A DNA stretch of 32,786 bases from Basidiobolus meristosporus CBS 931.73 (Eukaryota; Basidiobolomycota; Basidiobolomycetes; Basidiobolales; Basidiobolaceae), in contig MCFE01000830.1 in assembly GCA_002104905.1 (NCBI GenBank), forward strand, positions 1 to 32,786. The letters run 5' to 3'. The notes beneath the pieces are model-generated. The model made no database searches, was not told the origin of the DNA, and saw only the letters and a list, made by a program, of their open reading frames with translations. Both the position numbers and the translations under genes were made by a program. How positions within the stretch are numbered: the stretch's first letter is position 1; each line of letters starts with the position of its first letter. This document shows, piece by piece, positions 29,076-32,786 of this stretch.

Positions 29076-29560
29076 AAAGTGAAACAGGGTTACCCAAGCA
29101 GAGACAGAGATGCATGAGAAAAAGCCTTCATTCTCACAAATTAATGCCATCAGTCCAGAACAGGCCAAATCCCATCATGTTCAAGAAGAATTACCTACAA
29201 GACATCAGTTGTTTTCTCAAATTTTGGAGGTGCAGCCAGCTCAGCCATACTCCAGTGAGATAGATGTGCCTGCAGAAAAAAGCAATTTGTCTACCACTGC
29301 CTCCATGTCCTCTGTTGTAGATAGAGTGGAGATTCCACTGACAGACAAAGCAGCAACATCAAGAACTCAAAAGACTATCACAATGCCTACAGTAAAATTT
29401 TGGAATACTAATAGGCACACCAAGAGGCTACAACACTTGTTCAAGAGCAGTGCTCAAGAAAATGTACTTTAGTGTTGCAAGGATTTATTGCAAAGACTGA
29501 CAGATAAGATGCTAGCCCTTGTAGTGTTGGCTAAAGACCAGGACATTTGAGAGCTGGTGA
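29076..29560 (+). pseudogene. Gag-like open frame downstream of gypsy LTR
   Basis: An open frame of 120 codons (29110-29472) starts at an ATG 35 bp after the LTR and is Ser/Thr/Gln-rich, then basic (MPTVKFWNTNRHTKRLQHLF). After a stop it continues as LLQRLTDKMLALVVLAKDQD. The position right after an LTR and the helical C-terminal part would suit the N-terminus of a gypsy gag, with the LTR then acting as the 5' LTR of a second element. No knuckle or known capsid motif is seen, so this is tentative. Confidence 0.4.
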
Positions 29561-30132
29561 ATGAGCTTTGACATAAGGTGTATGGTTGCTTGGTAGGTGG
29601 CATCCTGGAATAAATTTGGCAAGAAGTAGGAATAAATCCTCAAAGCCCCCAATACTGATATTGGTGGAAACATGCCACTTTACTGGCCACAACATCACAT
29701 CATTTGCCAGTAGATGTATCACTTGGCTCCACAAACTATCCTAAACATTTGTTTTCATGAGTGTTGTCTCATTGCATATTGGGATTTTGCTGGGCCAATG
29801 CAGGGTACTGTTGCTAAGGGAGATAGGCTCACAATTCAGCAGTGAGCCTTCTTTGTCAGAGCAATCCCTCTGCATGCCATATTCAGAAGGCTGAGGTGAA
29901 CCCAAAGGTGTCACAAACTCACCTGACTCAGTTTACCTAAGGTGATAAGTATGGCTGGGTGCCATTATAGAAGTATCATGTGGCCAGAAAGCTATTGTTA
30001 GTACAATAATGACTGATAAATCATCATATATGACTTGTGTGAGTATACAGTAGCTTCATGGCTCTGGAGTATTCCTAGGAAGCTCTAAAGAGCATATGTG
30101 CATAGTATGGGGCTATTTGCATTGTGAAATTT
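29561..30132. other. Unclassified, with a short inverted copia A LTR piece
   Basis: No gene is seen. Near 30085-30120, CATATGTGCATAGTATGGGGCT resembles the minus-sense copia A LTR block (ATATGTGTGCATAGTTTGGGGG at about 474), so a small LTR scrap in opposite orientation lies just before the copia A copy 2 LTR. The remainder is low-CpG repeat-like DNA. Confidence 0.35.
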
Positions 30133-30467
30133 TGTTATTCCACCTAAATATTCACCTAACTTAGTCACTTAGATCATTACATCCAAACTCTAGAGAATAC
30201 TGACCAAATTCCTTGTTGGGATTTACTTAGAATATTTTCACCAAAATAGCAGGTATCCAGAACATGAAAATTCTCAAAGTTGCCCAAAAGCCCCAGATGT
30301 TGCACACATGTTCTTGGGATCTTTCTTAACCTATTCTACGTGTTTGTTATGCCAAGACCATGTAAAGGTATAAATACTACTTTTACATTTAATAAATCAT
30401 TAAGTGAAAACCACATAATCAACTTGTCCTCCCAATCACTTCCAATATCTCAAACACTCATACAACA
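30133..30467 (+). repeat. copia A copy 2, 5' LTR
   Basis: This 335-bp LTR runs TGTTATTCCACCTAAATATT...CTCATACAACA. It has a TATA box (AAAGGTATAAATACTAC), ATTTAATAAATC and the PBS immediately after. It pairs closely with the copy 1 LTR at 5945-6290 (shared GAATACTGACCAAATTCC block absent from the solo LTRs), which indicates two LTR subfamilies. Upstream flank is AATTT. Confidence 0.93.
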
Positions 30468-30479
30468 GGTTATGAGCCC
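30468..30479 (+). promoter_or_regulatory. copia A copy 2 primer-binding site
   Basis: GGTTATGAGCCC directly follows the LTR, identical to copy 1. It is complementary to the anticodon arm of initiator tRNA-Met and contains the gag start ATG (30472-30474). Confidence 0.8.
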
Positions 30480-31010
30480 TGAACTGTCACTCTCTGCAAT
30501 GTGTAGCACTGCTATCATTGGAACTTTTCCATATGCTGAAAAGTTTGGTGGATCAGAATACTCTGCATGGAAGGTGAGGATGAAGATGCTGCTACAAGAA
30601 AGAGACATTTGTGATATTGTCTTTGATGAGGATGTGATAGTAACCATCCTGAATAGTCCAACAGCTAAGTTTCAGGGTCTTATATCGGCCCTAGTGTCCA
30701 GTACTGGAGATCTGACATTAAATTACACACATGGAAGGCTCCAGGATGAATGATTAAGAAAATCAAGTGCAAATAAGAAGGAAGAATAAAATGCTTTAAT
30801 AGGCAATGATAGATAACAAAGAGAATACCAAAGCCCATTCTAAGGCAATACTAACCTGTTTTGGAACTACAGCATAAGAAAAGGACACACATTAAACCAG
30901 TGCTTCAAAAAGTAAAGGAGTCAGCAGAAAAAGTCTGAATATGGAAATGCTGCAACAACTGAACATAGACTATTCATAGCCTCACCAAATCTGACCACAA
31001 ACAAGGATTC
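30472..31010 (+). pseudogene. copia A copy 2 gag, internally deleted
   Basis: The frame opens MSPELSLSAM like copy 1 and continues through EKFGGSEYSAWKVRMKMLLQ. It then jumps after DICDIVF straight to DEDVIVTILNSPTAKFQGLI. About 95 codons of the capsid core present in copy 1 (ECPPKNLGE to VGVPTTDMD) are missing in frame. Further on, the CCHC knuckle is destroyed: the residues matching CNYC read WNYS (about 30850-30870). Frame ends at about 30752. Confidence 0.85.
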
Positions 31011-31610
31011 TTGGATGTTTTATATTGACTCTGGAGCATCTCAGCACTTTACTCACCAAAAAGGACTTTTTACCCAATATCAAGAGAATCCAATTATGAA
31101 GGTTCTCATGGGTGACAATAGAATACTTGATGCAATGGGAGAAGGCACTATCCAAGTAAACCTTAGAAACAGTGAGGGAGTCCATATACTGACCTTTAAA
31201 GAAGTACTCTATGCACCAGAAATAGCCAAGAACCTACCATTGGCAAGCAAGCCCACTGCAGAAGGACTCAGTTTCAGCTTTGACCATTCTGAATGCAAGA
31301 TCACTGATCAAAATGGTGCACATACTGCTTTAGGTATCAGATATCAGAACCTGTACAAGTAAACTTATGTTCCATCATATTTGGAAGCCAATATAAGTAA
31401 CTTAAATGAAGAAATACCAATGCTTTAGCACAGGAGATTTGGGCACATCAATTTTGATTATTTGCACAAAATGATCAAAGATCAGCTAGTTTCTGGAGTA
31501 AATATTGATCTCCCAGCTGATTTGGAGCACTGTGAAGCCTGCATATATGGAAAACAAGCCAGACAACCATTCAAGAGCTTTGTGTTAATCAAAACTAAGA
31601 AAAGATTAGA
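31011..31610 (+). pseudogene. copia A copy 2 protease and pre-integrase domain
   Basis: Open from 31015 to 31362: FYIDSGASQHFTHQKGLFTQ keeps the Asp-Ser-Gly site. GEGTIQVNLRN and FKEVLYAPEIAKNLPLASKP follow. After a stop at 31360 the zinc domain continues: RRFGHINFDYLHKMIKDQLV and LEHCEACIYGKQARQPFKSF, with the first His position altered after a stop (the Leu-Trp-His of copy 1 reads Leu-stop-His). It is otherwise very similar to copy 1 at 4495-5112. Confidence 0.9.
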
Positions 31611-32300
31611 TCTAATTCACTTAGATCTGTGAGGACCTATGCAAAATTTATCCTTTAGCAGGATATAGTATCTAGTCACTTTTAGTGATAATTATACAAG
31701 ATACATGTGGGTCTACTATGAGGAAAGAAATGAAGAAGGTCTGTCTAAGTTCAGGGAGCTTAATACCATGGTGGAGAGAGAAACTTGAGGAAAATCCGGA
31801 AAATATGCTCTAACAGTGGTGGACAATATACCTCAAAACTCTTCCTTGACTTCTGCAAGATTCTTGTGATAAAGCAAGAGACTATTGTACCATGCTCCCC
31901 ACTGCAAACTGGAGTGGTAGAACATGCTAATATATCAACAATTGATATAGCACAATCAATAATACATGATCAAAAATTATCCTATGATTTTTGGACAGAA
32001 TTAGGGGCCACAGTTGTATACATTGAAAATAGTAGTCATAACAGAATAATTTTTACCTCTACTCCACTAGAAGCATTGTATGAATTCAGGCCAAGTGCAG
32101 AACATCTCAGAACATTTGGGTATACAGCATATGCTAAAAACTGCTGGGAAATCTGTCAAAACTTTAGCCCAAAAGTGTAAAATGCATATTTTTGGGCTAC
32201 TGCATTGCAAGTAAGACATACAGACTATACAGTACCAAAGCAAGTCCAGGAATGTGTTGTTTGATGAAAATTCAAAATTTCACAAAAAATAACATCAGAT
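31611..32300 (+). pseudogene. copia A copy 2 integrase core
   Basis: First catalytic region FSDNYTRYMWVYY (about 31680-31720). The second reads CSNSGGQYTSK, with Asn in place of the Asp kept in copy 1. The Glu block is GVVEHANISTIDIAQS. Then come HDQKLSYDFWTELGATVVYI and RPSAEHLRTFGYTAYAKNCW. Open only in pieces (31785-32180 is the longest). The acidic linker before RT runs on to about 32590 with stops. Confidence 0.88.
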
Positions 32301-32786
32301 GATGACAAAAACTCGATCTCAGGTCCACCAAAAGTCAAGATTGAATGAAAGCAAGATAATGAAACCTTTCTCACTCCAGAGGACTCTGCTACTATGGTTC
32401 AGCCGGAATCAGTGCCCAGGAGTATCCCAGAAGCAATCATTACAGTATCAAGTGCCAAGAGATCCAACCAGGCAAGAAATAGCTCAAATTATTATACCAG
32501 TGAGGGTACAAACTTAGCCTATGCCTATTCAGTCCATATTGATGAGCCCCAGACTATAAAAGAGGTCCTAAATAGCCCTCAGGCAAAGTTTTTGAGATCT
32601 GTCATGACTTAGGAAGATCAGGCCCTGATGGAAAATCAAAATTGGAACTTGGTCAAACTACCAACCAACCAGAAATTAATTTGATGCAGATGGGTCTTCA
32701 AGACAAAAAATAAGGCTAATGGTACAACTGAAAAACACAAAGCAAGACTTGTGGCCCAAGGATACTCTCAGAAAAAAGGACTTGAC
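32301..32786 (+). pseudogene. copia A copy 2 linker and RT start (right end off window)
   Basis: The linker (IPEAIITVSSAKRSNQARNS, then DEPQTIKEVLNSPQAKF) leads to RT: ALMENQNWNLVKLPTNQ, a stop, then CRWVFKTKNKANGTTEKHKA and RLVAQGYSQKKGLD at the edge. It matches copy 1 at 3186-3560. The palm lies outside the window. Confidence 0.88.

Overview
The window looks like a repeat graveyard from a eukaryotic nuclear genome. It consists of decayed LTR retrotransposons, mostly nested or butted together. I found no intact host gene, no rRNA or tRNA gene and no prokaryotic gene organisation. The DNA is AT-rich (about 38-40% GC by eye) and strikingly poor in CpG, as expected of long-methylated, deaminating DNA. 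The Ty3/gypsy integrase resembles elements of early-diverging fungi (Mucoromycota/Zoopagomycota type). A large, TE-bloated fungal genome is therefore my best guess, but this is inference.

Layout, left to right. (1) 1-6290: a Ty1/copia element (family A, minus strand) running off the left edge. Its reverse transcriptase is interrupted by a small TIR element, a solo copia LTR, and a roughly 1.07-kb solo LTR of another family that itself carries a solo LTR and a 732-bp foldback element. Target-site duplications (TSDs) date most steps. Copia A itself sits in a decayed gypsy-like gag-protease region (6300-7482). (2) 7483-11317: unclassified repeat debris, a gypsy LTR piece and a CTAAAGGGGTGT minisatellite. 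(3) 11318-14695: gypsy copy 1 (minus), interrupted by a solo LTR of copia family B flanked by ATGTC. (4) 14697-15148: an unbroken, CpG-rich coding fragment resembling a D6/D11-like superfamily II helicase of nucleocytoplasmic large DNA viruses (NCLDV), wedged between two truncated retroelements. This is the most notable object in the window. (5) 15150-18670: copia RT debris with a 90-bp in-frame tandem duplication, then a degenerate copia B element with its 3' LTR. (6) 18671-21414: gypsy copy 3 (plus) with its 3' LTR. (7) 21415-25429: old unclassified sequence with one possible spliced exon. (8) 25430-29075: gypsy copy 2 (plus), with the longest surviving integrase frame and a complete 3' LTR. 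(9) 29076-30132: a gag-like open frame and debris. (10) 30133-32786: copia A copy 2 (plus), from 5' LTR to early RT, running off the right edge.

Nothing here appears able to work. The elements carry stops, frameshifts and lost catalytic residues. Recurrent C:G to T:A changes have removed the second integrase aspartate in all three gypsy copies. What is informative is the insertion history and the contrast between the methylation-worn background and the fresh-looking viral-type fragment.
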